64,000 nt of DNA. Source: Motilibacter aurantiacus (lineage in GTDB: Bacteria > Actinomycetota > Actinomycetes > Motilibacterales > Motilibacteraceae). The translations under genes were made by a program, and so were the position numbers. How positions within the stretch are numbered: position 1 is the stretch's first letter; each line of letters begins with the position of its first letter. The stretch covers positions 139,894-203,893 of the forward strand of contig NZ_JAANNO010000008.1 in the NCBI RefSeq assembly GCF_011250645.1. Reading direction: 5' to 3'. Below, piece after piece: positions 22,515 to 33,653 of the stretch. Under the pieces are notes generated by a model. That model had not been told where the DNA came from. It made no database searches and saw only the letters and a program-made list of their open reading frames with translations.

Positions 22515-22967
22515 ATGAGCCAGCTGCCCTTCGACGACGACGCGCCGGTCTACGTCATCTCGATCGCGGCGCAGCTGTCCGGGCTCCACCCACAGACACT
22601 GCGCCAGTACGACCGGCTCGGCATCGTCTCGCCGGGCCGGTCGTCGGGGCGCGGCCGCCGCTACTCCGCGCGCGACATCGCCGCCCTGCGGGAGGTGCAG
22701 CGCCTGACCACCGACGGGGTCAACCTCGCCGGGGTCAAGCGCATCCTCGAGCTCGAGCTGCAGGTGGGCGCGCTGCAGGCCCGCGTCGCGGAGCTGAGCG
22801 CGGAGCTCGAAGCGGTCGCCGCACGCGTGGAGAGCTCGGCCCGCCAGGCCGCGGCCGACGCGGCCCGGCAGGCGGCCGCCGAGGCCGCGCGTGCCGCCCG
22901 CCGCGACCTCGTCCCGTTCAACCGGGACGGCGCGGCGATCGTGGTGTGGCGGCCGGAGCCGCGCTGA
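22515..22967 (+). CDS. hspR: Heat-shock repressor HspR (MerR family)
   Basis: This 150-residue protein starts with VYVISIAAQLSGLHPQTLRQYDRLGIVSPGR, a winged-helix MerR domain, then SSGRGRRYSARDIAAL, then a long Ala-rich coiled coil (~75-125) and a short hydrophobic C-terminal patch. It starts four bases after dnaJ. HspR represses dnaK and clpB operons by binding HAIR repeats and senses DnaK availability. Three such repeats are present in this window (two before dnaK, one before clpB), so this is very probably its regulon. Confidence 0.95.
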   Translation: MSQLPFDDDAPVYVISIAAQLSGLHPQTLRQYDRLGIVSPGRSSGRGRRYSARDIAALREVQRLTTDGVNLAGVKRILELELQVGALQARVAELSAELEAVAARVESSARQAAADAARQAAAEAARAARRDLVPFNRDGAAIVVWRPEPR

Positions 22968-22988
22968 GGCCCGGGCCGGCCAGCGGGC

Positions 22989-23636
22989 TCAGGCCGGGAG
23001 CGCGAGCGGGCTCGCCACCGCCATCATCGCCACCAGCTCGCTGACCCGTCGGAACGTGCTCAGCTCCAGCGGGTGGAAGACGGGCTCGGACCGGGCGACG
23101 AGCACGGTGACCTCGCCGGGGAACGGCGCCCCCAGCATCGTCACCTCGTCCTCCTGGCCGAACCCGCGCGGCTGCACGCGCCCGGCCCGCGCCGGAGCGG
23201 TGTCGACCTCGGACAGCTCGACCTCCGGAGCCCCGGGGCTGCAGTAGACCATCCGGGCGGAGTCGCCGGTGCCGAGGATCGCGCAGGCCCAGTCGGCGGC
23301 GAACACGGCCGGCGCCATGTCCGTGAAGGTCTCCACGGCTCGCTCGGGCTGGCGCAGCGCGTGCTCGAGCAGGTCGAGCTCGAGGTGGCTGCCGGGGCTG
23401 GTCGTGGACGGCCGCAGCGAGAGCAGCGCGATCGCCGGGTCGCGCTCCAGCCGCTCCCGCAGCCGGCTCTCCGCTCCGGAGGCCAGGCTGATGCGGAAGT
23501 CGTCGATCGCGCGGCCGCTCTCGCGGCCGAGCACCTGCACGCCGACGATGTCACCGCCGCAGGAGCCCATGAGGTCGGCCACCCGGGCGAGCGCGCCGGG
23601 GCGGTCGGGCAGCACGACGCGTACGTCGAAGAGCAT
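22989..23636 (-). CDS. ACT-domain protein
   Basis: The protein has 215 residues. The first ~70 form an ACT domain (FDVRVVLPDRPGALARVADLM, then GGDIVGVQVLG, then AIDDFRISLA), a small-ligand (often amino acid) binding fold. Residues ~85-215 form a second region with an AADWACAILGTGDSARMVYCSPG stretch like a GAF-type sensor fold. No enzyme domain or DNA-binding domain is seen, so a regulatory role is inferred. Convergent with hspR, 21 bases away. The 142 bases upstream (23637-23778) show no gene. Confidence 0.75.
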   Translation of the reverse strand: MLFDVRVVLPDRPGALARVADLMGSCGGDIVGVQVLGRESGRAIDDFRISLASGAESRLRERLERDPAIALLSLRPSTTSPGSHLELDLLEHALRQPERAVETFTDMAPAVFAADWACAILGTGDSARMVYCSPGAPEVELSEVDTAPARAGRVQPRGFGQEDEVTMLGAPFPGEVTVLVARSEPVFHPLELSTFRRVSELVAMMAVASPLALPA

Positions 23637-23778
23637 GGCGTTCCCCTGTCCGGCGTCCCCGTGCCGCGAGCGGCCGGCGTTCGGCCCGGCCGGTGACGCG
23701 CAGTGACAGTGTGCGCCGTCCTGGTTGCCGAGCTGGGTCGCTGCCGTTGCCTTTCGATGAAGCGCCCGCCCGGCCGGG

Positions 23779-24501
23779 TCAGAGCTCGGCGAGCAGGTCG
23801 TTCATCCGGTTGATCTCGCCCTGCTGGGTCACGCCGACCTCGCTGGCCATCTCGTTCATCTTGACCTCGCCCGGCGTGTCGCCCCACTCGTCGATCATGG
23901 TGAGAGCGCCCTGGTGGTGCCGGATCATCATCTGGAGGAACAGCTTGTCGAAGGCCGTCCCCTCGGCGGCCTCGAGCGCCTCGAGCTCCTCCTCCGTGGC
24001 CATCCCCGCCATCTGCAGCGCCCCGGAGCCACCGGAGTGGTGGCCGTGCCCGTGCTCCCTCCAGTCGGCGGGCGGCACCTCCTGGCCGCGCTCCTGCAGG
24101 TAGGCCTGGAAGAGCTCGATCTCCGGCTCCTGCTCGGCCTCGATGCGCGCCGCCATCGCCTTGACCTTGGGGCTCTGCGCCCGGTCCGGGGCCAGCCGGC
24201 TCATCTCCAGAGCCTGGGCATGGTGCGGGATCATCATCGAGGCGAACTCGATGTCGGCGGTGCTCCACGTGTCCGGGGCGATGGAGGGCGAGCCCGTCGT
24301 GTTCGGCTCGCCCGGTCGTCCGGGCTGGATCGCCGGCGGGCCGCTGGGGGCGGCTGCGGCGGGGGTCGGCTGGGCTGCCGTCGCCTCCGGGCCGTCGTCG
24401 GACGTGCAGCCCGAGAGCAGGGCCACGGTGAGCAGACCGGTGCCGAGCGCGGTGGCGCCGCAGCGAGGACGGGGATGATGTCCGCGGAGCATGGCGCACA
24501 T
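23779..24501 (-). CDS. DUF305 family lipoprotein
   Basis: The protein has 240 residues with a signal peptide ending in the lipobox LLSGC. A Pro/Ala linker is followed by a DUF305 domain with its paired metal-type motifs MMIPHHAQALEMSRL and MMIRHHQGALTMIDE, and further His residues between them (HGHGHHSGG). DUF305 is a ferritin-like helical fold found in secreted, often copper-linked proteins; metal binding is likely, function unproven. Start at 24501; an internal ATG at 24492 is equally possible since neither has a clear ribosome site. Divergent from the LVIVD gene, with 202 bases between. Confidence 0.85.
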   Translation of the reverse strand: MCAMLRGHHPRPRCGATALGTGLLTVALLSGCTSDDGPEATAAQPTPAAAAPSGPPAIQPGRPGEPNTTGSPSIAPDTWSTADIEFASMMIPHHAQALEMSRLAPDRAQSPKVKAMAARIEAEQEPEIELFQAYLQERGQEVPPADWREHGHGHHSGGSGALQMAGMATEEELEALEAAEGTAFDKLFLQMMIRHHQGALTMIDEWGDTPGEVKMNEMASEVGVTQQGEINRMNDLLAEL

Positions 24502-24703
24502 CTTGACTGATGAACGCGCTGTGCGCAGGCGACCACGACACTTGCCCCGGGCGATCAGTTCCCTGCGTTACGAAGTTGTAATGGTCGGAAACGCCGATTT
24601 TTCACGCGGGGGGTGTCGCTGCGGTGATGTCTTCGCCAGGATGCGTGGCACGTCACGCCCGACCCCGGGCGGAACGCGCTCGTATCCCGACCGAGGAGAC
24701 CGT

Positions 24704-26461
24704 ATGGAGCCCAGAACGGCCCGCACTAGCCGGCGCCGCGTAGCAGCGATTTTCGGGGGAGCTGTGCTGACCGCCGGCCTGGTCGCGACCCCGTTCTCGG
24801 GTGCCTACGCGGACGACCCGCCCATGGGGCCGGTCGCGCCGAACGAGGTCGCGAAGACGGCCAACATCGAGCACCTGGCGAACTCGCCGAAGCCCGACCA
24901 GTTCGCCTCGACCGCCGCGCTCAACAGCGACCTGGCCTTCCAGGGCAACTACGCGTTCTCCGGCAACTACAACGGCTTCGCGGTCTACGACATCAGCGAC
25001 CCGGCCGCGCCCGAGCGCGTGACGACGGTCGTCTGCCCGGGCTCGCAGAACGACATCTCGGTCTACGGGGACCTGCTCTTCCTCTCCACCGACTCGCCGC
25101 GCACGAACGACTCGTGCGAGAGCGCGGGCAGCAGCCAGAACAACGCTGCCTCGTGGGAGGGCATCAAGATCTTCGACATCAGCGATGTCGAGAACCCGCA
25201 GTACATCAAGTCGATCCGCACCGACTGCGGCTCGCACACCCACACGCTCGCGGCGTCGAAGGACCTCGCCTCGGTCTACGTGTACGTCTCCTCGTACTCC
25301 CCGAGCGCGAGCGCGGCCTACTGCAAGCCCCCGCACGACAAGATCTCGGTCATCAAGGTCCCGCTCGACGCGCCGACCTCGGCCGCGATCGTCAGCACGC
25401 CGGTGCTGTTCCCGGACGGCGGCAACCCCGGCAAGGCGCGCAACCCCGCCGACCCGACCAGCAACTCGGTCAGCGCCACGAGCGGCTGCCACGACCTGAC
25501 GACGTTCCCCTCGCGTGACGTCATGGCCGGTGCCTGCATGGGCGACGGCGCGATCTTCGACATCTCGAACCGCGAGGCGCCGACGCTGATCGACGTCGTC
25601 CGCGACGACGTGAACTTCAGCTTCTGGCACTCGGCCACGTTCAACAACACCGGCAACAAGGTCGTCTTCACCGACGAGCTCGGCGGCGGCGGCCAGGCCA
25701 CCTGCGACTACGACCCGAACCACGGCCTGGTCAAGGGTGCCGACGCGATCTACGACATCGTCGGCGGCAGCGACCTGCAGTTCCGCAGCTACTTCAAGAT
25801 CCCGCGCATCCAGCAGGAGACCGAGAACTGCGTCGCCCACAACGGCTCGCTGATCCCGGTCAAGGGCAAGGACATCATGGTCCAGGCGTGGTACCAGGGC
25901 GGCCTGTCGGTGTGGGACTTCACCGACTCGGCGAACCCGAAGGAGATCGCCTGGTTCGACCGTGGCCCGGACATCCGTGGCACGAACCCGACGACGGGCC
26001 AGCCGATCGCGGTGACCGGCGGCAACTGGTCGACCTACTGGTACAACGGCCACATCTTCTCGAACGAGATCCAGCGCGGCTTCGACTCGTTCAAGCTGAC
26101 GGACGCGCTCTTCGCCGACGCGGCCAAGGTCAAGTCGACCGAGCTCAACGTCCAGATGCAGCAGCTCTACACCGAGGCCCTCTCGTTCCAGAGCCTCTAC
26201 GACATGGTCGACGGCTACGTCGCCTCCGGCAACGTCACCGCCTCGGCGTCGGCGTCGCTGAAGGACCGCCTCGCCAAGGTCGACGCGGCCGCCGCCAAGG
26301 GCAGCGAGGCGCAGTCGATCAGCTACCTCCAGTCGTTCATCGCCAAGGCGAAGAACCAGATCAAGGGCGACGCGGCCGACCTGGCCGCCCGCGACGCTCT
26401 GGTCGCCGCCGCCACGATGTACGTCGAGGACCTCACCGCCGCGGACTACTACGAGCGGTGA
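24704..26461 (+). CDS. Secreted LVIVD-repeat (beta-propeller) protein with C-terminal FIMAH-like domain
   Basis: The protein has 585 residues. A signal peptide (RRRVAAIFGGAVLTAGLVATPFSGAYA) precedes a propeller built from repeats of the type NGFAVYDISDPAAP, EGIKIFDISDVENP, DGAIFDISNREAP and GGLSVWDFTDSANP, with conserved His (CGSHTHT, FWHSATF). The last ~85 residues (SLYDMVDGYVASGNV, then YLQSFIAKAKNQI) form a helical domain like FIMAH modules of secreted proteins. Function is unknown; it probably acts on or near the cell surface. Base composition is less extreme than that of its neighbours (many Asn/Ser/Tyr), which fits a secreted protein. The ATG at 24704 has GAGGAG upstream. Confidence 0.85.
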   Translation: MEPRTARTSRRRVAAIFGGAVLTAGLVATPFSGAYADDPPMGPVAPNEVAKTANIEHLANSPKPDQFASTAALNSDLAFQGNYAFSGNYNGFAVYDISDPAAPERVTTVVCPGSQNDISVYGDLLFLSTDSPRTNDSCESAGSSQNNAASWEGIKIFDISDVENPQYIKSIRTDCGSHTHTLAASKDLASVYVYVSSYSPSASAAYCKPPHDKISVIKVPLDAPTSAAIVSTPVLFPDGGNPGKARNPADPTSNSVSATSGCHDLTTFPSRDVMAGACMGDGAIFDISNREAPTLIDVVRDDVNFSFWHSATFNNTGNKVVFTDELGGGGQATCDYDPNHGLVKGADAIYDIVGGSDLQFRSYFKIPRIQQETENCVAHNGSLIPVKGKDIMVQAWYQGGLSVWDFTDSANPKEIAWFDRGPDIRGTNPTTGQPIAVTGGNWSTYWYNGHIFSNEIQRGFDSFKLTDALFADAAKVKSTELNVQMQQLYTEALSFQSLYDMVDGYVASGNVTASASASLKDRLAKVDAAAAKGSEAQSISYLQSFIAKAKNQIKGDAADLAARDALVAAATMYVEDLTAADYYER

Positions 26462-26513
26462 GCCGGCGGTCGGCGCTGTCGGTCACTGACTGACGAAGCC
26501 TGACGCAGCGTCG

Positions 26514-26549
26514 CGAAGGCCCGGTCCCCTCCAGGGGGCCGGGCCTTCG
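26514..26549 (+). terminator. Strong hairpin downstream of the LVIVD gene
   Basis: A 16-bp stem (26514-26529 with 26534-26549) has one G-U pair and a 4-base loop, 52 bases after the stop. There is no U-tract, as is common in actinobacteria. Confidence 0.8.
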
Positions 26550-26627
26550 TGCGTCCGGATGGGCGGCACGGACCGCGGGCTGCGCGAGCCGACGGGCGGG
26601 TATCCCGCAGCGGCGCGGGAAGCTAGA

Positions 26628-26648
26628 GTTGAGCGGAACAGACTCAAG
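26628..26648. promoter_or_regulatory. HAIR-like HspR operator upstream of clpB
   Basis: GTTGAGC-N7-ACTCAAG matches the HspR HAIR consensus at all but two arm bases, and the right arm is exact. A TAGAGT -10-like hexamer (26624-26629) overlaps its left edge. It lies 58 bases before the clpB start. It places clpB under the HspR encoded ~4 kb upstream. Confidence 0.85.
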
Positions 26649-26706
26649 GTTCCTGCGGTTGTACTCGCCAACAGCCCCGACGCTTCGAGGAGCGACAACG
26701 CCCGCG

Positions 26707-29289
<2,583 letters not shown>

Positions 29290-29340
29290 CGGCTCCGACG
29301 ACGTCGAGGCCCGCCGCGCGACATCCCGGTGTGGGCGCCG

Positions 29341-29372
29341 CGGGCCCCGCTCGTCGCTGCGGGCGGGGCTCG
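29341..29372. terminator. Hairpin between convergent clpB and TPR genes
   Basis: Arms 29341-29350 and 29363-29372 form a 10-bp G/C stem with one G-U pair and a 12-base loop. It lies immediately before the stop of the converging gene. Probably bidirectional. Confidence 0.45.
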
Positions 29373-29374
29373 CG

Positions 29375-29929
29375 TCACTGCTCCGAGGAGCCGGCCGCCA
29401 TCCGGTCGTAGTCGTCCTCGACGAAGCCCTGCCGCAGCCGGGCGGCCCGCCGCAGCCGGAGCAGCCGGGCCACCGCCACCGGGTCGGCGCGGTCCGTGCG
29501 CAGCGCAGCCAGCGCGCCGGCGGTCAGCCAGCGGATCGCCTCCCGGTCCAGCCCCGCGGCCATGAACGTCGCCCCGAGCGCCTCGTGGCCGGCCAGGTCG
29601 CGCGGGCGCAGCTGCCACAGCTCCTGCAGCAGGTCGGCGGCCTCCTCGTTGCGCTGGGCCTGCAGCAGCGCCCGGGCCAGGTGGAAGCGGAGCTCCGCGG
29701 GCGCGTCGGGCTCGGCAGCACCACGCCGGAGCCACTCGACCGCCGAGTCGGGACGGCCGTCGAGCATCTCGAAGTCGGCCACGGTGGCGTAGAGGCCGGC
29801 CCGGTCGACGCCGGCGACGTCGTCGCCGCCCTCCTCCAGCTGGCGCTTGGCCTGCTCCACCCGGGCCTGCAGCGCCGGGTCGGCCGCCAGGGCGCGGATG
29901 CGTTGCTCGAGGTCGTCCGGGAGAGTCAC
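29375..29929 (-). CDS. Tetratricopeptide-repeat protein
   Basis: This 184-residue, all-helical protein has TPR-like repeats: ADFEMLDGRPDSAVEWLRRG, then ARALLQAQRNEEAADLLQEL, then GATFMAAGLDREAIRWLTAG. The N-terminus is a charged helix (LPDDLEQRIRALAADPALQ) and the C-terminus an Arg-rich helix ending DDYDRMAAGSSEQ. TPR arrays mediate protein contacts; no partner can be deduced. No signal peptide. Monocistronic and convergent with clpB. Confidence 0.75.
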   Translation of the reverse strand: MTLPDDLEQRIRALAADPALQARVEQAKRQLEEGGDDVAGVDRAGLYATVADFEMLDGRPDSAVEWLRRGAAEPDAPAELRFHLARALLQAQRNEEAADLLQELWQLRPRDLAGHEALGATFMAAGLDREAIRWLTAGALAALRTDRADPVAVARLLRLRRAARLRQGFVEDDYDRMAAGSSEQ

Positions 29930-30012
29930 GCCGCCAACCTACGCGCGCCCGCAGGCGCGCCGCCCGCTGGACCTCGCCACGAAGCGGGCGGGCGCACGCC
30001 CGCCCCCTCCGC

Positions 30013-30831
30013 CTAGCCCAGCAGCTTCGCCGTCCGCTTCGCCGCCTTGCGCACGCCGCCGCGCTCGTCCAGCCAGCCGCCGACGAGCCCGACGACCGGG
30101 ACCTTGCCGAGCGCACGGAAGGGCAGCGCGCCGCGCGGTCGCTCGTCGAACATCCCCTGCACGGCGAGGAACGTCTTGCCCAGCCGCCACAGCGTGCGGG
30201 CCGCGCGCTTGACCGGGTGCGGGCGGTCGGCGGGCTCCTCGGGCACCTCGCGCTCGAGGGCCTCGAGCTCCTCGGCGGCGTCGAGCTGGGCCAGCGGCTC
30301 GACGGCCGTGCCGTCGTCGACCACCATCAGCGCGCCGCCCTCGCCCGCGCGGCGCCGGCTCCACCGCCCCACCGCGTCCGCGCAGTGCCCGCGCTCGACG
30401 CGCCGGTCGAACAGCACGCGCCCGAGCAACGGGACCCAGTCGTCGGGGTCCTCGAGGCCGTGCTCGCGGGCGACCGCGCAGATCGCGAGCCCCTGCGCGG
30501 ACGCCCCGAACGCCGCCTGCACGGGCAGCCGGTCCGCGGCCGCCCCGAAGAACCGTGGCGTCGCGGCGACGAAGCCGGCCACCACGGCGATCCGGTCCAC
30601 CCACCACTCGGCGCGCTCGTCCACCGGCAGGGTCGGCCAGCGGTCCGACCCCGGCGGGGTGCCGCCGAGCACCGCGCGCGCGGCCCGGTCCCCCACCCGG
30701 CCCGGCAGGGACGAACGCGGCTCGCCGCCGCCCCAGCCCAGCCAGCGCTCGGGGTCGTCCAGCACCCGCGAGACCAGCCCGGCGTACGTCGACAGGGTCT
30801 CGCAGAGGCTCTCGTCGCTCAACTGGGGCAC
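30013..30831 (-). CDS. Hypothetical protein, conserved-looking, unknown function
   Basis: The protein has 272 residues from GTG at 30831; a TTG at 30864 would add 11 residues, and neither has a ribosome site. The N-terminal part is mixed helix with several Trp. The middle has a hydrophobic stretch (WVDRIAVVAGFVAATPRFFG). The C-terminus has FRALGKVPVVGLVGGWLDERGGVRKAAKRTAK, a shape seen in EcsC-type proteins, but the match is too weak to name. There is an acidic Glu-rich linker at ~205-225. Upstream lies the divergent ada-alkA promoter. No function assigned. Confidence 0.6.
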   Translation of the reverse strand: MPQLSDESLCETLSTYAGLVSRVLDDPERWLGWGGGEPRSSLPGRVGDRAARAVLGGTPPGSDRWPTLPVDERAEWWVDRIAVVAGFVAATPRFFGAAADRLPVQAAFGASAQGLAICAVAREHGLEDPDDWVPLLGRVLFDRRVERGHCADAVGRWSRRRAGEGGALMVVDDGTAVEPLAQLDAAEELEALEREVPEEPADRPHPVKRAARTLWRLGKTFLAVQGMFDERPRGALPFRALGKVPVVGLVGGWLDERGGVRKAAKRTAKLLG

Positions 30832-30926
30832 GGAGTCGATTCTGCCGTGGCCGCCGTCCCGCAAACGCCACGGCCGTGTCCGAAACCCGCCAGTCGGCGG
30901 GTCCGGGCGCGTGTCAGGCTGGTCCG

Positions 30927-32375
30927 GTGCTGGACGACGTCGACCGCTGCTACCGGGCCGTGCAGGCCCGGGACGTCCGCTTCGACGGCATCTTCTTCAC
31001 GGCGGTGACGACGACGGGGATCTACTGCCGGCCGTCCTGCCCGGCGACGACCCCGAAGCCGTCCAACGTGCGCTTCTTCCGCACGGCCGCGGCTGCCCAG
31101 CGCGGCGGCTTCCGCGCCTGCAAGCGCTGCCGTCCGGACGTCTCGCCCGGCTCCCCCGAATGGGACGTGCGGGCCGACGTGGTGGGCCGGGCGATGCGGC
31201 TGATCGACGACGGCGTCGTGGAGCGCGAGGGCGTGCCGGGCCTGGCGGCGCGGCTGGGCTACAGCGAGCGGCACCTCAACCGCACGCTCGTCGCCGAGCT
31301 CGGGGCCGGGCCGCTCGCCCTGGCCCGGGCGCGCCGCGCACAGGCCGCCCGCACGCTGATCGAGACGACCGACCTCGGATTCGCTGATGTCGCCTTCGCC
31401 TCCGGCTTCTCCAGCGTCCGGCAGTTCAACGACACCGTGCGCGAGGTCTTCGACCTGACCCCGTCGCAGCTGCGTGCCCGGCTCACGGCACGCCCCGCGT
31501 CCGGGCGGCTGATGCTCCGGCTCGCGGTGCGCCGCCCGTTCGACGGGGACGCGCTGCTGGCCTTCCTCGGCCGGCGGGCGGTGCGGGGTGTGGAGGAGGT
31601 CGTCGACGGCTCCTACCGCCGCTCGCTGCGGCTGCCGTACGGCCCCGGGGTCGTCACGCTGACGCCCGGCCCCGATGCCGTGGCGGCCGAGCTCCGGCTC
31701 TGCGACGTGCGCGACGCCATGACCGCTGTCTCCCGCTGCCGGCGGGCGCTCGACCTCGACGCCGACCCGGTCGCGGTGGCCGACGTGCTCGGAGCCGACC
31801 CGCTGCTGGCCCCGCTCGTGAGCGCCCACCCGGGCCTGCGCGTGCCCGGCACCGTCGACCCGGCCGAGATCGCGGTCCGGGCGGTGCTCGGCCAGCAGGT
31901 CTCGGTCGCTGCGGCGCGCACGGCCGCGGGGCGGCTGGTCGAGGCGTACGGCGAGCCGCTGGCCGAGCCGCTCGGCGGCGTGACGCACCTGTTCCCCGCG
32001 GCGGACGTGCTGGCCGGGGTCGACCCGGCCGCCCTGCCGATGTCCACGGCGCGCGGTCGGGCCGTCACCTCGGTGTCGGCGGCGATCGCCGCGGGCGACG
32101 TGGTGCTCGGCCCGGGCGCCGACCGCGAGGCGGCCGAGAAGGCGCTGCTCGACGTGCCCGGGGTCGGCCCCTGGACCGCGAGCTACATCGCCCTGCGGGC
32201 GCTCGGCGACCCGGACGTCTTCCTGGCCGGCGACCTCGGCGTTCGCCGCGCGCTCGAGCGCCTGGGGGGGCCGGTCGCGCCGGGCGACATGGCGGCCCGC
32301 GCGCACGGCTGGCGGCCCTGGCGGTCGTACGCCGTCATGCACCTGTGGAACAGCGAAGGGACGTTCAGCGGATGA
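30927..32375 (+). CDS. Ada-AlkA fusion: methylphosphotriester-sensing regulator and 3-methyladenine DNA glycosylase II
   Basis: This 482-residue protein has three parts. An Ada zinc domain has Cys34, Cys38, Cys65 and Cys68 (GIYCRPSC...CKRC), where Cys34 would accept a methyl group from DNA phosphotriesters. An AraC-type DNA-binding region (~80-195) has GYSERHLNR and FADVAFASGFSSVRQF. The AlkA glycosylase follows, with the HhH motif DVPGVGPWTASYIAL and catalytic Asp436 in LAGDLGVRR. It senses alkylation and excises alkylated bases. The GTG start at 30927 lies six bases after a CAGGCT -10-like box, so the message may be leaderless. The stop overlaps the ogt start. Confidence 0.93.
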   Translation: MLDDVDRCYRAVQARDVRFDGIFFTAVTTTGIYCRPSCPATTPKPSNVRFFRTAAAAQRGGFRACKRCRPDVSPGSPEWDVRADVVGRAMRLIDDGVVEREGVPGLAARLGYSERHLNRTLVAELGAGPLALARARRAQAARTLIETTDLGFADVAFASGFSSVRQFNDTVREVFDLTPSQLRARLTARPASGRLMLRLAVRRPFDGDALLAFLGRRAVRGVEEVVDGSYRRSLRLPYGPGVVTLTPGPDAVAAELRLCDVRDAMTAVSRCRRALDLDADPVAVADVLGADPLLAPLVSAHPGLRVPGTVDPAEIAVRAVLGQQVSVAAARTAAGRLVEAYGEPLAEPLGGVTHLFPAADVLAGVDPAALPMSTARGRAVTSVSAAIAAGDVVLGPGADREAAEKALLDVPGVGPWTASYIALRALGDPDVFLAGDLGVRRALERLGGPVAPGDMAARAHGWRPWRSYAVMHLWNSEGTFSG

Positions 32376-32875
32376 CAACTCCTGACCGCACGGTCGCGTG
32401 GGCCGTCCTCGACAGCCCGATCGAACAGCTGCTGCTGACCACCGACGGGGTCGGGCTGAGCCGGGTCTGGTTCGCGCCGTTCGACCACGTCGAGCTGCGG
32501 CCCGAGGCGCGGGACGACCACCACCCGGTGCTGGCGGTGGCGCGCCGCCAGCTCGACGAGTACTTCGCGGGCGAGCGGCGCACGTTCGACGTCCCGCTCT
32601 CGCCCGGGGGCACCCCGTTCCAGAACCAGGTGTGGGACGCCCTGCGCGCCATCCCGTACGGCGAGACGGCGAGCTACGTCGAGGTCGCGCGGGCGATCGG
32701 CCGTCCTACGGCGTCGCGGGCCGTCGGCGCGGCCAACGGGCGCAACCCCATCGCGGTGATCGTCCCGTGCCACCGCGTCATCGGCAGCAACGGGCTGCTC
32801 GTCGGGTACGCCGGTGGCGCGGCCCGCAAGCGGCGGCTGCTCGACCTCGAGACGGGGGCGCTGCAGCTCGGGTGA
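32372..32875 (+). CDS. ogt: Methylated-DNA-[protein]-cysteine S-methyltransferase
   Basis: This 167-residue suicide enzyme removes alkyl groups from O6-alkylguanine. The active-site Cys133 is in IVPCHRVIGSNG. The DNA-binding helix-turn-helix is in GETASYVEVARAIGRPTASRAVGAA, with the Arg finger in the last part. The ATG overlaps the ada-alkA stop (ATGA), so alkyl-base excision and direct reversal are made together, an adaptive-response operon. Confidence 0.95.
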   Translation: MTTPDRTVAWAVLDSPIEQLLLTTDGVGLSRVWFAPFDHVELRPEARDDHHPVLAVARRQLDEYFAGERRTFDVPLSPGGTPFQNQVWDALRAIPYGETASYVEVARAIGRPTASRAVGAANGRNPIAVIVPCHRVIGSNGLLVGYAGGAARKRRLLDLETGALQLG

Positions 32876-32930
32876 CAGCGGGCGCCCGGCTCACTAGGGT
32901 CGCCCTGATCGGAGCCTGCGAGGAGCCCCC

Positions 32931-33545
32931 GTGAGCATCGCCTTCCTGCTGACCACGCTCGTCGTCGTCGCCACGCCCGGGACCGGCGCCCTCTACACGA
33001 TCGCCGCCGGGCTCGCCCGCGGGCCGCGGGCCAGCATCGTGGCCGCGGCGGGCTGCACCCTCGGCGTCGTGCCGCACATGGTCGCGGCGATCACCGGGCT
33101 GGCCGCGCTGCTGCACGCCTCGGCGGTGGCCTTCTCCGTCATCAAGTACCTCGGCGTCGGCTACCTGCTCTACCTCGCCTGGCAGACCTGGCGCGACCGC
33201 ACACCGCTGCACGTCGAGGAGGGCCGTCCGGCGCCCGCCGCGGACCGGGCGGTGATCCGGCAGGCGGTGCTCATCAACGTGCTCAACCCCAAGCTCACCG
33301 TCTTCTTCTTCGCCTTCCTGCCGCAGTTCGTGCCGGCCGGCGAGCCCGGGGGCTGGCTGCGCATGACCGGGCTCAGCCTCGTCTTCATGGCGGTGACCTT
33401 CGTGGTGTTCGCCGGCTACGGGCTCTTCGCCGCCGCCGTCCGCTCCCGCGTGCTCGCCCGGCCGCGGATCGTCGCCTGGATGCGGCGCACCTTCGCCGCG
33501 ACGTACGTCGCCCTCGCCGGCCGGCTGGCGCTGCAGCAGCGGTAG
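32931..33545 (+). CDS. LysE/RhtB family amino-acid exporter
   Basis: This 204-residue membrane protein has about six helices. The N-terminal family motif is VVVATPGTGALYTIAAGLARGPRA; LGVGYLLYLAWQTWR follows the third helix, and VLINVLNPKLTVFFFAFLPQF is the second signature stretch. Members export amino acids or homoserine lactones; the substrate is unknown. GTG start with GAGGAG 8 bases upstream. It follows ogt by 55 bases, with a TAGGGT box (32894-32899) between, so it likely has its own promoter. Confidence 0.88.
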   Translation: MSIAFLLTTLVVVATPGTGALYTIAAGLARGPRASIVAAAGCTLGVVPHMVAAITGLAALLHASAVAFSVIKYLGVGYLLYLAWQTWRDRTPLHVEEGRPAPAADRAVIRQAVLINVLNPKLTVFFFAFLPQFVPAGEPGGWLRMTGLSLVFMAVTFVVFAGYGLFAAAVRSRVLARPRIVAWMRRTFAATYVALAGRLALQQR

Positions 33546-33639
33546 CCGACGGGAGGCCTGCACCCCCCGTCGGGGTGGTGCTGGCATGCCTGTGCGGGGC
33601 ACCTGTGGAGATTGGCCGCCGACAGGGCGCGCGCGTCCC

Positions 33640-33645
33640 TAGGGT
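33640..33645 (+). promoter_or_regulatory. -10 box of a probably leaderless start (ABC operon)
   Basis: TAGGGT ends 8 bases before the GTG at 33654, the distance expected if transcription begins at the start codon. No ribosome site is present. No clear -35. Confidence 0.5.
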
Positions 33646-33653
33646 GTGGCGCC

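Noticed and set aside
24653-26053. 466-codon minus-strand frame opposite the LVIVD gene
   Set aside because: Val/Arg/Asp-rich shadow; the plus strand has a signal peptide and repeats.
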